Counted from the first letter of the stretch, positions 1 to 8,728 are shown. The stretch is DNA of 22,589 nucleotides from Caccovicinus sp051878975 (GCA_051878975.1 JBJELD010000015.1:1-22589), one strand, 5' to 3'. Notes: generated by a model from the sequence alone, not told the origin. Numbers and translations: made by a program.

Positions 1-3000
1 GCCTTCTACCAGCTCCCACTCGCGGAAGATCTGGTCATCCTGTGTCGCTTCTGCCTGAATGGTTACAAGATCGCCTTCTTCATACGAATCCTTCTCATTC
101 AGAATCCGGCCGTACTCTACAGTAAGCGCAATTCCTTCCTCTCCATCCGTATCATACAGAGCCTTCACGGTGGAATCTTCCCTGCCTATGGTAACGGTCG
201 TGCGCGCGTCGGACGCAGATGCGATTTCTGCATCTCCTTCCATCAGTCTCCATTCACGGAATTCTTTTCCTTCTGCCTCGTCCGCCTCGATGGAAACAAC
301 CTCGCCGGTCTCGTAAAAATCCTTTTCCGGATCGACGATCCTGCCATTCTTTACTGTCAGCTTCAGACTACCATCCGCAAAAACAGCTGCCAGCTCTACA
401 TCATGATTCGGCATCTTAAACTGTGCCTCGGCATCGGTCTTGCTTGTGTCATTTACAAAGATCAGATCATCTGCACCGGACCACTCCTTGAAGCGCTTTG
501 CATTGGAATCCGTGGCAACGGCCTTGATCGTAACGATGTCGCCCTCTGCTGCCTTCTCCGGCTTTGCGCTTCCGCCGGTAACTGCCACCTGATAATACTG
601 ATTTTGAACAATCTTGTATTTTGTTACGATTCCATTTCCGCCGAGAATCGGAAGCATGTAAGCATTATATCCCGAATCCATTCCCTCGGTGAAAATACTG
701 TTGTCGAGAGTAGCATCTCCCTCCAGCGAGTAGCCCTGGATAAATGCCATGACGTAGATCGGGTATTCATCCACGCCGATGGTCTTCTCTTCTTCATTGA
801 TCTTGTAAAGATCAGATTTCAGTCTCCAGCCCAGTACCTCCAGCTCACAGATGGACGGAGCCTCTGCTGTTCCGCCGGTCACCTTGATCAGGACATGGCG
901 GGCCCGCACCGGATTCTCCTCATCTGTAAATACGAAGGTATCGGTTTCCCCATCTGCCGTGGAGGTTACAGATGCTGCAAGCCGATAGCCTGCCGCCTCC
1001 AGATCCTTATCCGCAGAGGTATCGCGGTCCCAGTACTCATCTTCCGGATTTACCCAGATCTCATAGCTGTATTCGCTGTTCGCATCATCATGGAAAAGCG
1101 TGTTGACCTTGGTCAAGGTATAAACGTGTTCCAGATCCACTTCCAGCCAGTTTCCGTACTCAGCTGCCGCCCATCTGGTTTCTGCATCGCCATCCGCTGC
1201 AAACGCCGCCGGACAGTCCTCTTCGGAAGACGAGCTTCTTATGGTTCCCAGCATTTTATCAGAAATCGGATAGGTATCGCTCTTGGAACCATCCTCTGCG
1301 GTTACCACAATATACATCCCGTAGGCTGCCGGATCATCCGGATTGTTTCCTTCATCCGCCGCAACTTCGGCAGAACCATTGTTTTCTGCATTCACAGAAA
1401 GAATTCGTGTGCCGTTCTCTGCATACAGTTCATATTTCTGGTTGTACTGCAGCTCAATGCTTCCCATCAGCTCTCCGATGGCAACGTCTCCGTCCAGACG
1501 GATCTCATGATCCACGATACCGGCCTTGTCATGCTTCAGCGTCAGCACGATCGTGTAGGAGAACGGATTATTTGCCACATCCTGGGCATCCTCCGTCTTT
1601 AAGATAAAGCGCAGAATGTTCTCTGCCGCGCGGTCCAGCTGCCAGCGCTCGATCGTTCCGTCTGCAAGCGTTGCCAGCAGTGCTTCCGGCTGACCGGAGC
1701 CTGCAGGAGCCTTCAGATCTCCGCCTGCCTGCAGTTCATCTGCATGGGACGGCCTCGTATAGAAATCCGTCATGGCAAAGCCGGTAAAGCCCCACTCATT
1801 CCGAAGAATCTCGTTGATCAGCTCATAGTTGGCGGATGCATACACACCGTTGATCTTGTTGTAGGAGGTCATGATCGACCATGGATCCGATTCCTTTACC
1901 GCGATCTCAAACGGCTTCAGATAAATTTCACGCAGGGCACGCTCCGAAACCTGACTGTCGTTGCCCATACGGTTGGTCTCCTGGTTATTGGCTGCAAAAT
2001 GCTTCGGCTGCGCCGCAACCTTCTGCTCCTGGATGCCTCTTGAAATGGCGGCTGCCGTCTTTCCGGAAACCAGCGGATCCTCCGCAAAGTACTCAAAGTT
2101 GCGGCCGCAGAGCGGATTCCGGTGAATGTTCAGTCCGGGTGCCTGCCACAGACTCATGCCGAAATGTCTGGCCTCCAGACCCATGGCTGCGCCGACCAGC
2201 TCGATCAGCTCTTCATTCCAGGTCGATGCCTGCATTGTAGCGCTTGGGAAGAAGGTGGAGTTTTTCTCCTCATCTTCCGTGCTTCCGGAATTGTACTGGA
2301 TACCGGCAGGTCCGTTCGAGGTTCCGATCAGCGGAATGCCATACTGGCTCAGACCGCCGATACCGGTCCGGTGACCCCGGTTCGACTCCGGCGATACACA
2401 GCCGACCAGACCGGCCAGCTCTTCATCCGTCATGGAGGCCACGAAGGCAGTCAGCGTGTCGTCGGCCGTCGGGTCCTCCTCGTTGAACTTCTCGATTACA
2501 TCCTTAAAGGTGATGAACGGATCTCCTACATCCGGTACATTGGCATAGCGCGTCTCAGCCTCCTCCGGTGTCAGCTCCTCCGCGATGGTCTGCGTCATCG
2601 GTTCATAAGAGCCGTCCGCTTTCAGGCGCCTGGTAAGCTTCGTCGTATCCGGCACCAGACGATGGGTAAGCTGCTGTGTCACAGTGGTACTATCCAGATC
2701 CCAGGTTCCGGCTTCCTCTGCCGCCTCTACCGAATTGCCCACATAGAACCGGTAGGTTCCGGCCTCCAGCACATAGCAGGCCTCATGTCCGGTTTTGCCC
2801 AGATCATCGTAGCTTGCCATATCCTCCACCGAGAAGGAAAGGGAAACGGTTTCGCTGCCTCCCGGGCCGATCTCTTCCGTTTTCACATAAGCCGCCAGCT
2901 CCTTCTTCGGCTGTGACAGCGCCCCCTCCGGAGCTCCGTAATAAACCTGCACAACCTCTTTGCCGGAATAGGACGAGCTGTTGTTTACCACGGTAGCCGT

Positions 3001-4026
3001 CACATCCACCGTGCTGCCGTCGCAGGATACAGAAACATCGTCAATTGCAAAATCCGCGTAGGAAAGACCGTAGCCGAAGGGATAATTTACATGCTCCGCC
3101 GCTCCCGGAATCGTTTCAAAATAGCGGTATCCGACAAAAATATCCTCTTCATAACGTGTATATTCTCTTACGCCGAAATTTTGGGAACTCGGATAAGCTT
3201 CATAGCTGTCCGCCCAGGTATCCACCAGCTTGCCGGAGGGGTAGGAATCGCCGCAGAGCACATCTGCCATAGCGTTTCCGCCTTCCATACCGGCAAAATA
3301 TACCAGCAGCGCCGCATCGATCTTATCATCGATCCATTCAGTGTCCACAACTGCACCTACATTCAGAATCGCAACGATCTTTTGAAAGCCGGCCGCTTTG
3401 ATATTGTTAATCAGTTCTTCTTCTTTTTCCGTCAGGCCAAATTCGGCCTCAGTCCGGTCATCGCCCTCACCGATCGGGCGTCCCACTGCAATGATTGCGG
3501 TATCAGCCTCTTCGGCTGCCGCCAGAATCTCCGCATTGTCCAAAGGCATCTCGCCCTTGTTGTAAAGCAGTGCACCCTGTGTAGTTCCCATGGAATAGGT
3601 CTGACCATCATTTGCCCAGTAATCATCATAATACGACTGATAAACATCCACCAGCTTGTCATAAAGCTGGATCCGTCCGTCCTGATCCTTGGCCTGAAGT
3701 CCTTCCAGCAGGCTTACGCCATATTCGGTAATCAGGTTTCCGGAGCCTCCACCGCCCCAGACATAGTCTACCTGATCAATGCCAAAGATCGCAACCTTCT
3801 CTCCTTCTGCCAACGGCAGCGCTTTCGTCCCGCTTTCCGCCGGCTGGTCATTTTTCAGAAGAACCATGCCTTCCTCTGCCACCAGCTTGGCGAGTTCCCG
3901 GGCCGTGTAGCCGTCTACTTCTGAATAGTAGGCATACGCCGGGCTTACTCCGCCGCATATCATGGATGCGGACAGGGCAGCCGCCAGAAGCCGTTTCGCA
4001 GCACTCTTCTTGCCGTGTTTTACCAT
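1..4026 (-). CDS. Secreted family 3 glycoside hydrolase, permuted domain order, with F5/8C and InlB-like repeats (3' end beyond window)
   Basis: Exported enzyme expected to release terminal beta-linked sugars from glycans outside the cell. 1342 codons are visible and there is no stop before the left edge. Residues 1-32 are a Sec signal peptide (basic start, hydrophobic core, cut after SPAYA). The order then is GH3 C-terminal domain (about 45-325), fibronectin-III-like domain (330-430), and GH3 N-terminal barrel (about 525-810). This is the inverted arrangement known from Ruminococcus and Butyrivibrio beta-glucosidases. The barrel carries QPKHFAANNQE and WGFTGFAMTDF, with the likely nucleophile near Asp754. 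A discoidin/F5-8C sugar-binding domain follows (about 920-1065). After it come at least three divergent InlB-type repeats with FKEW/FREW motifs (from about 1135). Start: ATG at 4026 is chosen because AGGAGG lies 10 bases upstream, whereas the in-frame ATG at 4035 is only 1 base from it. Substrate is not determined; NGPAGIQ replaces the usual DGPxGxR. Confidence 0.93.
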   Translation of the reverse strand, partial: MVKHGKKSAAKRLLAAALSASMICGGVSPAYAYYSEVDGYTARELAKLVAEEGMVLLKNDQPAESGTKALPLAEGEKVAIFGIDQVDYVWGGGGSGNLITEYGVSLLEGLQAKDQDGRIQLYDKLVDVYQSYYDDYWANDGQTYSMGTTQGALLYNKGEMPLDNAEILAAAEEADTAIIAVGRPIGEGDDRTEAEFGLTEKEEELINNIKAAGFQKIVAILNVGAVVDTEWIDDKIDAALLVYFAGMEGGNAMADVLCGDSYPSGKLVDTWADSYEAYPSSQNFGVREYTRYEEDIFVGYRYFETIPGAAEHVNYPFGYGLSYADFAIDDVSVSCDGSTVDVTATVVNNSSSYSGKEVVQVYYGAPEGALSQPKKELAAYVKTEEIGPGGSETVSLSFSVEDMASYDDLGKTGHEACYVLEAGTYRFYVGNSVEAAEEAGTWDLDSTTVTQQLTHRLVPDTTKLTRRLKADGSYEPMTQTIAEELTPEEAETRYANVPDVGDPFITFKDVIEKFNEEDPTADDTLTAFVASMTDEELAGLVGCVSPESNRGHRTGIGGLSQYGIPLIGTSNGPAGIQYNSGSTEDEEKNSTFFPSATMQASTWNEELIELVGAAMGLEARHFGMSLWQAPGLNIHRNPLCGRNFEYFAEDPLVSGKTAAAISRGIQEQKVAAQPKHFAANNQETNRMGNDSQVSERALREIYLKPFEIAVKESDPWSIMTSYNKINGVYASANYELINEILRNEWGFTGFAMTDFYTRPSHADELQAGGDLKAPAGSGQPEALLATLADGTIERWQLDRAAENILRFILKTEDAQDVANNPFSYTIVLTLKHDKAGIVDHEIRLDGDVAIGELMGSIELQYNQKYELYAENGTRILSVNAENNGSAEVAADEGNNPDDPAAYGMYIVVTAEDGSKSDTYPISDKMLGTIRSSSSEEDCPAAFAADGDAETRWAAAEYGNWLEVDLEHVYTLTKVNTLFHDDANSEYSYEIWVNPEDEYWDRDTSADKDLEAAGYRLAASVTSTADGETDTFVFTDEENPVRARHVLIKVTGGTAEAPSICELEVLGWRLKSDLYKINEEEKTIGVDEYPIYVMAFIQGYSLEGDATLDNSIFTEGMDSGYNAYMLPILGGNGIVTKYKIVQNQYYQVAVTGGSAKPEKAAEGDIVTIKAVATDSNAKRFKEWSGADDLIFVNDTSKTDAEAQFKMPNHDVELAAVFADGSLKLTVKNGRIVDPEKDFYETGEVVSIEADEAEGKEFREWRLMEGDAEIASASDARTTVTIGREDSTVKALYDTDGEEGIALTVEYGRILNEKDSYEEGDLVTIQAEATQDDQIFREWELVEG

Positions 4027-4084
4027 ACCATACATTCCTCCTGATCCGTTATATTTTTCAGCCATTTCCATTCATGGCTTTCCG

Positions 4085-4173
4085 AATATGTTTTGTCACA
4101 TTTTCCAATTATCTATAAATCTCCCGAAGATTTATTTATGGAAATTGTTCAATTTTTCCCGACAAAACATATT
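4085..4173. repeat. Nested inverted-repeat element upstream of the GH3 gene
   Basis: The outer arms AATATGTTTTGTC (4085-4097) and GACAAAACATATT (4161-4173) are perfect 13-base inverted repeats. Inside them sit CAATT/AATTG (4106-4110 and 4143-4147). At the centre is a perfect 8-bp hairpin, ATAAATCT-cccga-AGATTTAT (4115-4135). The element lies 59-147 bases upstream of the GH3 start, in the likely leader or promoter-proximal region. It could be paired operator half-sites or a structured mRNA leader. It is too AT-rich and lacks a T-run for a standard terminator. Confidence 0.6.
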
Positions 4174-4177
4174 TTAC

Positions 4178-4207
4178 ATTATATATAAATACTAAGTCCT
4201 TTTTGAA
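4178..4207 (-). promoter_or_regulatory. Possible promoter for the GH3 gene
   Basis: On the minus strand a perfect TATAAT (4183-4178) has TTCAAA (4207-4202) 18 bases upstream, a 4 of 6 match to the -35 consensus. Transcription would begin near 4171, right at the outer arm of the nested inverted repeat, leaving a leader of about 145 bases. The region is AT-rich, so chance -10 matches are easy here. Confidence 0.35.
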
Positions 4208-4264
4208 AACTGCACAATACTACAGGAAGAGTTAATTTCCCCGTTTTTGTATCCCGGATGATAC

Positions 4265-4298
4265 TTTTCATATCATTTTCCGAAAAATATGATATAAT
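4265..4298 (+). promoter_or_regulatory. tetR promoter with overlapping dyad, candidate operator
   Basis: TTTTCA (4265-4270) and TATGAT (4288-4293) are spaced 17 bases; an overlapping TATAAT sits at 4293-4298. An inverted repeat, ATATCAT (4270-4276) with ATGATAT (4289-4295), covers the spacer and -10. TetR proteins commonly repress their own gene by binding such a dyad, so this is a natural autoregulatory site. The binding itself is inferred. Confidence 0.5.
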
Positions 4299-4373
4299 TC
4301 AATCGGTTCCAGAAATAAAAGATCATTCAGGACTGCACATACAGCTGCCAGTCAGAAATTCAGGAGAAACAAG

Positions 4374-4916
4374 ATGAGCAGACGTACCAACGAAGAAGTG
4401 AAAATAGAAATTGAAAACGCATTGCTTGCTCTGATGAAAAAAGCGAAGCCGTTTTCCCGGATCACCATTACGGATATTATCAAAGAAGCCCATGTAGCCA
4501 GAGCCTGCTATTATCGCAATTTCGAGTCGAAGGAAGATGTCGTTCGCTCTTACCTCCTCCGGCTGCGCGCAGAGATCCTGCAGGACCTTGATTTTTCGGA
4601 TGATTATCTCCATGAGATCACGCTGAACGCAACCATGACGACCTTTCTGCAGTACTGCCTTTCGAAACAGGATCTGATTCTTCTTATTTACAGCAACGGC
4701 TTGTGGCCGCTTTTGCTGGAGGAAGCCAACTATTACACAGAAGAACGGCTGGGTGATATGCCCAGCCGCTCTCCGGAACAATATTTTTTGTACTTTTTTT
4801 CAGCCGGCTTTCTTAATGCCCTGATTTACTGGCTGAAGAAACCTGCCGGCAAACGGGAACAGCCCGAAAAAATCGCCGGCATCTTTATCAAATTCTATGA
4901 TGGATTTCAGAAATAG
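4374..4916 (+). CDS. TetR/AcrR-family transcriptional regulator
   Basis: A 180-residue DNA-binding regulator. Residues about 28-55 form the helix-turn-helix (FSRITITDIIKEAHVARACYYRNF), matching the TetR N-terminal pattern with its YYRNFxSKEDV end. The C-terminal half (YFLYFFSAGFLNALIYWLKK) resembles the TetR_C domain seen in Firmicutes regulators related to DhaS. Its inducer cannot be read from the sequence. The start has an AGGAG 7 bases upstream. It is divergent from the GH3 gene and ends 13 bases before the stop of convergent ppk1. Targets could be itself and perhaps the GH3 gene; the latter is only a positional guess. Confidence 0.88.
   Translation: MSRRTNEEVKIEIENALLALMKKAKPFSRITITDIIKEAHVARACYYRNFESKEDVVRSYLLRLRAEILQDLDFSDDYLHEITLNATMTTFLQYCLSKQDLILLIYSNGLWPLLLEEANYYTEERLGDMPSRSPEQYFLYFFSAGFLNALIYWLKKPAGKREQPEKIAGIFIKFYDGFQK
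4746..4766 (-). terminator. Hairpin inside tetR, possible ppk1 terminator
   Basis: GGCTGGG (4746-4752) and CCCAGCC (4760-4766) make a perfect 7-bp stem with a 7-base loop inside tetR codons 125-131. Read on the minus strand it lies about 165 bases past the ppk1 stop and is followed by the T-rich stretch GTTCTTCTGTGT. No better terminator is visible for ppk1. The T-run is interrupted, so this is tentative. Confidence 0.3.
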
Positions 4917-4929
4917 CCAAAGAGCTCTT

Positions 4930-7089
4930 CTAATTGTGATGCTCCACCGGCACAAACACTCTGGTACTGACCGGATCCGTGTTGATCCGCGCCTCCTTTG
5001 CCATGTGGATCGCCTCCTGGCAGAACTGATCCTGGGAATTCACCAGAACCTTGCCGCGCTTGTCCTGCTTTTCATAGGTGCCGTCCGGCTGCAGAATGTG
5101 TGCTTTTACATTATCCTCCAGCTCGACCTCGAGAATATGATAAACGGCTTCTTTTAACGCTTCATCCTCAACCGGGAACACGATCTCCACACGCTTATCC
5201 AGGTTTCTCGGCATCCAGTCGGCACTTCCCATATAGAGCCGGGTCATACCGTCATTTTCAAAATAGAAGATCCGGCTGTGCTCCAGGAAGTTTCCGACAA
5301 TGGAGCGAACCGAAATATTTTCGCTTAAGCCCGGAACACCGGCACGCAGACAGCAGATGCCGCGGACAATCAGTTCGATCTTCACACCGGCACAGGACGC
5401 CTCGTAAAGCGCAGCAATGATATCCCGGTCACACAGAGAATTCATCTTGGCAATGATCCTTGCCTTCTTTCCGACCTTCGCATGCTCCGTTTCCCGGCGG
5501 ATCAGCCGCATGAACTGGTTTCTCAGCCAGATCGGAGCAACCGCCAGCTTGTTCCAGCTTGCCGGCTCGGAATAGCCGGACAGCATATTGAATACGGCCG
5601 TTGCATCCTCGCCGATCAGCGGATTGCAGGTCATCAGGCCGCAGTCCGTATACAGCTTTGCCGTGGAATCATTGTAATTTCCGGTTCCCAGATGAACATA
5701 GCGGCGGATGCCGTCCTCCTCTCTGCGGACAACCAGCGTGATTTTTGAGTGCGTCTTTAAGCCCACCAGACCGTAGATCACATGGCAGCCGGCCTTCTCC
5801 AGCTTTTTCGCCCAGATAATATTATTTTCCTCATCAAAACGCGCCTTCAGCTCTACCAGCACGGAAACCTGCTTGCCGTTGTCCGCTGCCGCTGCCAGAG
5901 CCGCAATGATCGGCGAATTTCCGCTGACACGGTAAAGCGTCTGCTTGATTGCCAGCACATCCGGATCCTTTGCCGCCGCACGGACGAAATCCACTACCGG
6001 ATCGAAGGTCTGGTACGGATGGTGCAGAAGAATGTCTCCCCTGCGGATATTGGTAAAAATATCATCGTCATTCATCAGCGCCGGAACCGGCTGCGGCGTA
6101 TATTTTGCCACCTTCAGATCGTCAAAGCCCGAAAGTCCGCCGTACATCTTCATCAGGAATGTCAGATCCAGCGGTCCGCTGATCTCAAAAATGTCATCGG
6201 AACTGACATCCAGCTCTTTCTTCAAAATCTTCAGCAGCTGCTTGTCCGTCTTCTCCTCTACCTCCAGACGGATCACCTCGCCCCACTGGCGCTTCTTCAG
6301 CTGCTTCTGGATCTCCTCCAGAAGGTCAACCGCATCTTCCTCATCGATGGTCAGATCCGCATTCCGCATGATCCGGAACGGATGGGCTGCCAGAATGTCA
6401 TAATTCAGGAATAAGGTCTGCATATTCCGGCGGATAATCTCCTCCAGAAGGATCACATTCCGCGTCTCGCTTCCATCCGCCTCCGCGGTAACCGGAATCT
6501 CCACAAAACGTGGAAGCACCGACGGAACCTGCACCATGGCAAATTCCACCTCGCTGTCGCTCTCTTTTTTCTTTTTAAGAAGCGCTGCAATATTCAGTGA
6601 TTTGTTCCGCACCAGCGGGAACGGACGGGAAGAATCAACTGCCATCGGCGTCAGCACCGGATAGACATTTTCCCTAAAATACCGATCTACATATTCGCCC
6701 TGTTCTGCATTCAGCACCTCACAGTCGTCAATGATCCGAAGGCCCTGCAGCTTCAGTGCCGGGAGCAGAGAACGGTTGTAGGTCGAATACTGGAGCGCCA
6801 CCAGTTCATGCGTCTTCTTCGCAATTTTCTCCAGCTGCTCCTCTGCCGTCATGCCGGCAATATCGGTCTTGGTATATTTTGCATGAACCATGTCCTTTAA
6901 AGAAGCCACACGGACCATAAAGAATTCATCCAGATTGGATGCGGTGATGCTTAAAAATTTCAGCCGCTCAAAAAGAGGCAGACTCTTGTCTCTCGCCTCG
7001 CTTAATACCCGGTAATTAAATTCCAGCCAGCTCAGTTCCCGATTTACATAATTTTTCGGATCCAAATATTTTTCAGCAATTTCTGCCAT
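4930..7089 (-). CDS. ppk1: Polyphosphate kinase 1
   Basis: Reversibly transfers the gamma phosphate of ATP onto polyphosphate chains. 719 residues, a usual PPK1 length. The N-terminal domain opens with NRELSWLEFNYRVLSEA. The two phospholipase-D-like catalytic domains hold KTHSK, whose His447 aligns with the autophosphorylated E. coli His435, and LEHSRIFYF, whose His604 aligns with His592. The conserved VHLGTGNYND and MGSADWMPRN blocks are present, so an active enzyme is expected. The start ATG has GAGGAGG 8 bases upstream, inside the end of the preceding ppx-like gene. Only 2 bases separate the two genes, so they are almost certainly one transcript and translationally linked. The 3' end converges on tetR with a 13-base gap. 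Confidence 0.97.
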   Translation of the reverse strand: MAEIAEKYLDPKNYVNRELSWLEFNYRVLSEARDKSLPLFERLKFLSITASNLDEFFMVRVASLKDMVHAKYTKTDIAGMTAEEQLEKIAKKTHELVALQYSTYNRSLLPALKLQGLRIIDDCEVLNAEQGEYVDRYFRENVYPVLTPMAVDSSRPFPLVRNKSLNIAALLKKKKESDSEVEFAMVQVPSVLPRFVEIPVTAEADGSETRNVILLEEIIRRNMQTLFLNYDILAAHPFRIMRNADLTIDEEDAVDLLEEIQKQLKKRQWGEVIRLEVEEKTDKQLLKILKKELDVSSDDIFEISGPLDLTFLMKMYGGLSGFDDLKVAKYTPQPVPALMNDDDIFTNIRRGDILLHHPYQTFDPVVDFVRAAAKDPDVLAIKQTLYRVSGNSPIIAALAAAADNGKQVSVLVELKARFDEENNIIWAKKLEKAGCHVIYGLVGLKTHSKITLVVRREEDGIRRYVHLGTGNYNDSTAKLYTDCGLMTCNPLIGEDATAVFNMLSGYSEPASWNKLAVAPIWLRNQFMRLIRRETEHAKVGKKARIIAKMNSLCDRDIIAALYEASCAGVKIELIVRGICCLRAGVPGLSENISVRSIVGNFLEHSRIFYFENDGMTRLYMGSADWMPRNLDKRVEIVFPVEDEALKEAVYHILEVELEDNVKAHILQPDGTYEKQDKRGKVLVNSQDQFCQEAIHMAKEARINTDPVSTRVFVPVEHHN

Positions 7090-7091
7090 CC

Positions 7092-8663
7092 CTATACCCT
7101 CCTCTTCTGCTTCAGCACCGGACGGATTCCAAAGATTTCTTCAAAGAAGTCCGCCTTCTGGTCAAAGGACATCCGTTCCAGGGAGATATCCTCCGTGCAG
7201 TCCGCCGTGATCACCAGCTGGCCGTCCCGGATCGCCATCTTGCAGCCCGCCAGCTTCTGCCGGTGGCTTCTGTCCATAGAATTGGCAAGGCGCAGGATCG
7301 CCGTCAGCTTGGCAATCTTGATCGTGATGTCATTGGCGCTGAACTGCCCCGCCGCATCCTTATAAATATCGGCCTCCAGCTGCACCTGATTGTAGTCAAA
7401 ATCCCGGATGTTGTAGCGGACTACATTGGCAATGATCTCCCGCTCCAGATGACTCAGACCGATAATTTCCGTGGTCATAATCATGTTGTAGGCGCACTCA
7501 TTGGCGTTCTTAATGCTGATAAACTTACCGCAGGCGTGAAGCTGTACGGCAATCCGGAGCAGCAGCCGGTCCCTGGAGGTCATACCGTGATACCGTCTCA
7601 TGGTGTCAAAAATGTCCATTGCATACTGTTCCAGAATCTGATTGTGGCTGCTGTGGCATTTATAACGCTTCGCCATATTCCGGGAAGCTGCCAGAATGTC
7701 ATTTTCAAAGCTGTGTTTAAATTTAACCAGACGGTTCTGTTCTGCGTACTCCGCTGCCATGCCGTCACAGAGATGGATCCCGGGCAGCCAGAACTGTTCC
7801 GCTCCCGTCAGCTCCATAATCCGCTTGTAAATCACCGCACCCGGCAGCATCAGCTCCGCATACTCCTCGCTCACTCCGAACAGCTCTTCCATATCCTGAA
7901 GACTCATTCTGCAGAGAGCATCGTAAAACTGATTGACATCCTCTGCCGTCATCCGGTCCGGAACCGACCTGTCCGCAGCCATTCTCTTTTTAAACATGTA
8001 CAGCGAATTATCCCCGATTCCGATCAGATTCTTGATCTCCCGGTCCTTCAGGTACATCTTGCGGAACGTAAACAGCTCATTTTCCACAATTTCCCCGATC
8101 AGCTGCCGGTGCACCTCGAGATTGGCCGGGATTTTTGCAATCAGCTCCCGGAGCTTCAGCGCCCCCAGCGGCAGATTCTGGGTTGAAATCAGCGAATCCT
8201 TGTCAAACAGCGATATCTGCATGCTTCCGAATCCCACATCTACAATGGCGGTGCCCTTCTGAATGATGGTATTGAATTCCTGCTCCTTGGACGCAATCGC
8301 CTTGTAGCTTAAAAAACGCTGTTCCGAATTGCTGATCAGCTTGACATCAATGCCGGTCCGCACCAGGATCTGATCCAGAATGATCTGGTTGTTCTTTGCA
8401 TCCCGGAGAGCACTGGTTGCATACGCCTTATAGCTCTGCACCTTATAGCTCTTCATAATATCCGAGAAATCCTTCAGAACCCGGCATAACTCTTCCACCA
8501 GCTCGTAGCTGATCTTTCCGTGGCTGTACGTGTCCCGTCCCAGAGCAATTACGTGGCGGATATGGTCGACTGACCGAATACCGAATTTTGATGAAATTTC
8601 GTAAATCGTAAGCTCCACCTCAAACGAGCCTACATCAATTGCTGCAAATGTCTGCATGGCCAT
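7092..8663 (-). CDS. Ppx/GppA-family phosphatase-like protein with C-terminal HD-like domain
   Basis: 523 residues; the family hydrolyses polyphosphate or pppGpp. Residues about 5-310 are the ASKHA-fold phosphatase module (AIDVGSFEVEL near 8-18, phosphate-loop-like VDVGFGSMQIS near 141-151). Residues 320-510 are the helical HD-like domain. Several signatures differ from the classical enzymes: GSFE for GSNS, GFGSMQ for GGGSTE, SNSEQ for SGxEE, and LHACGK where an HD pair is usual. It may be a divergent exopolyphosphatase or a regulatory relative. Start: ATG at 8663, with AGGAGG 9 bases upstream; a longer frame to 8723 has no such site. It is directly upstream of ppk1, so the pair probably controls polyphosphate turnover. 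Confidence 0.9.
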   Translation of the reverse strand: MAMQTFAAIDVGSFEVELTIYEISSKFGIRSVDHIRHVIALGRDTYSHGKISYELVEELCRVLKDFSDIMKSYKVQSYKAYATSALRDAKNNQIILDQILVRTGIDVKLISNSEQRFLSYKAIASKEQEFNTIIQKGTAIVDVGFGSMQISLFDKDSLISTQNLPLGALKLRELIAKIPANLEVHRQLIGEIVENELFTFRKMYLKDREIKNLIGIGDNSLYMFKKRMAADRSVPDRMTAEDVNQFYDALCRMSLQDMEELFGVSEEYAELMLPGAVIYKRIMELTGAEQFWLPGIHLCDGMAAEYAEQNRLVKFKHSFENDILAASRNMAKRYKCHSSHNQILEQYAMDIFDTMRRYHGMTSRDRLLLRIAVQLHACGKFISIKNANECAYNMIMTTEIIGLSHLEREIIANVVRYNIRDFDYNQVQLEADIYKDAAGQFSANDITIKIAKLTAILRLANSMDRSHRQKLAGCKMAIRDGQLVITADCTEDISLERMSFDQKADFFEEIFGIRPVLKQKRRV

Positions 8664-8691
8664 AATACTTTTCCTCCTGATCATTACCCTA

Positions 8692-8697
8692 ATTATA
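8692..8697 (-). promoter_or_regulatory. -10 box of the ppx-ppk1 promoter
   Basis: A perfect TATAAT on the minus strand about 30 bases upstream of the ppx-like start. The hexamer 17 bases further up, TGGCAT, is a poor -35. A weak -35 together with ordered repeats upstream suggests dependence on an activator. Confidence 0.5.
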
Positions 8698-8728
8698 AAG
8701 TCCGCTCTGGTGATATGCCACAAATCGA

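Noticed and set aside
403..1602. A 399-codon open frame on the plus strand
   Set aside because: It is the shadow of the GH3 gene. The minus-strand frame has recognisable domains throughout, while this one has no family resemblance, is rich in Cys, Ile and Arg, and has no ribosome-binding site.
4972..4989. CGGATC-cgtgtt-GATCCG hairpin after tetR as its terminator
   Set aside because: The stem is only 6 bp, lies in ppk1 coding sequence and has no T-run after it.
5945..6403. Serine-rich plus-strand frame opposite ppk1
   Set aside because: Serine runs arise from the complement of Glu/Leu-rich codons of ppk1; there is no start signal and no domain.
7263..8186. A 307-codon open frame opposite the ppx-like gene
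   Set aside because: Antisense shadow. The minus-strand protein is a recognisable Ppx/GppA homologue and no start signals support the plus frame.
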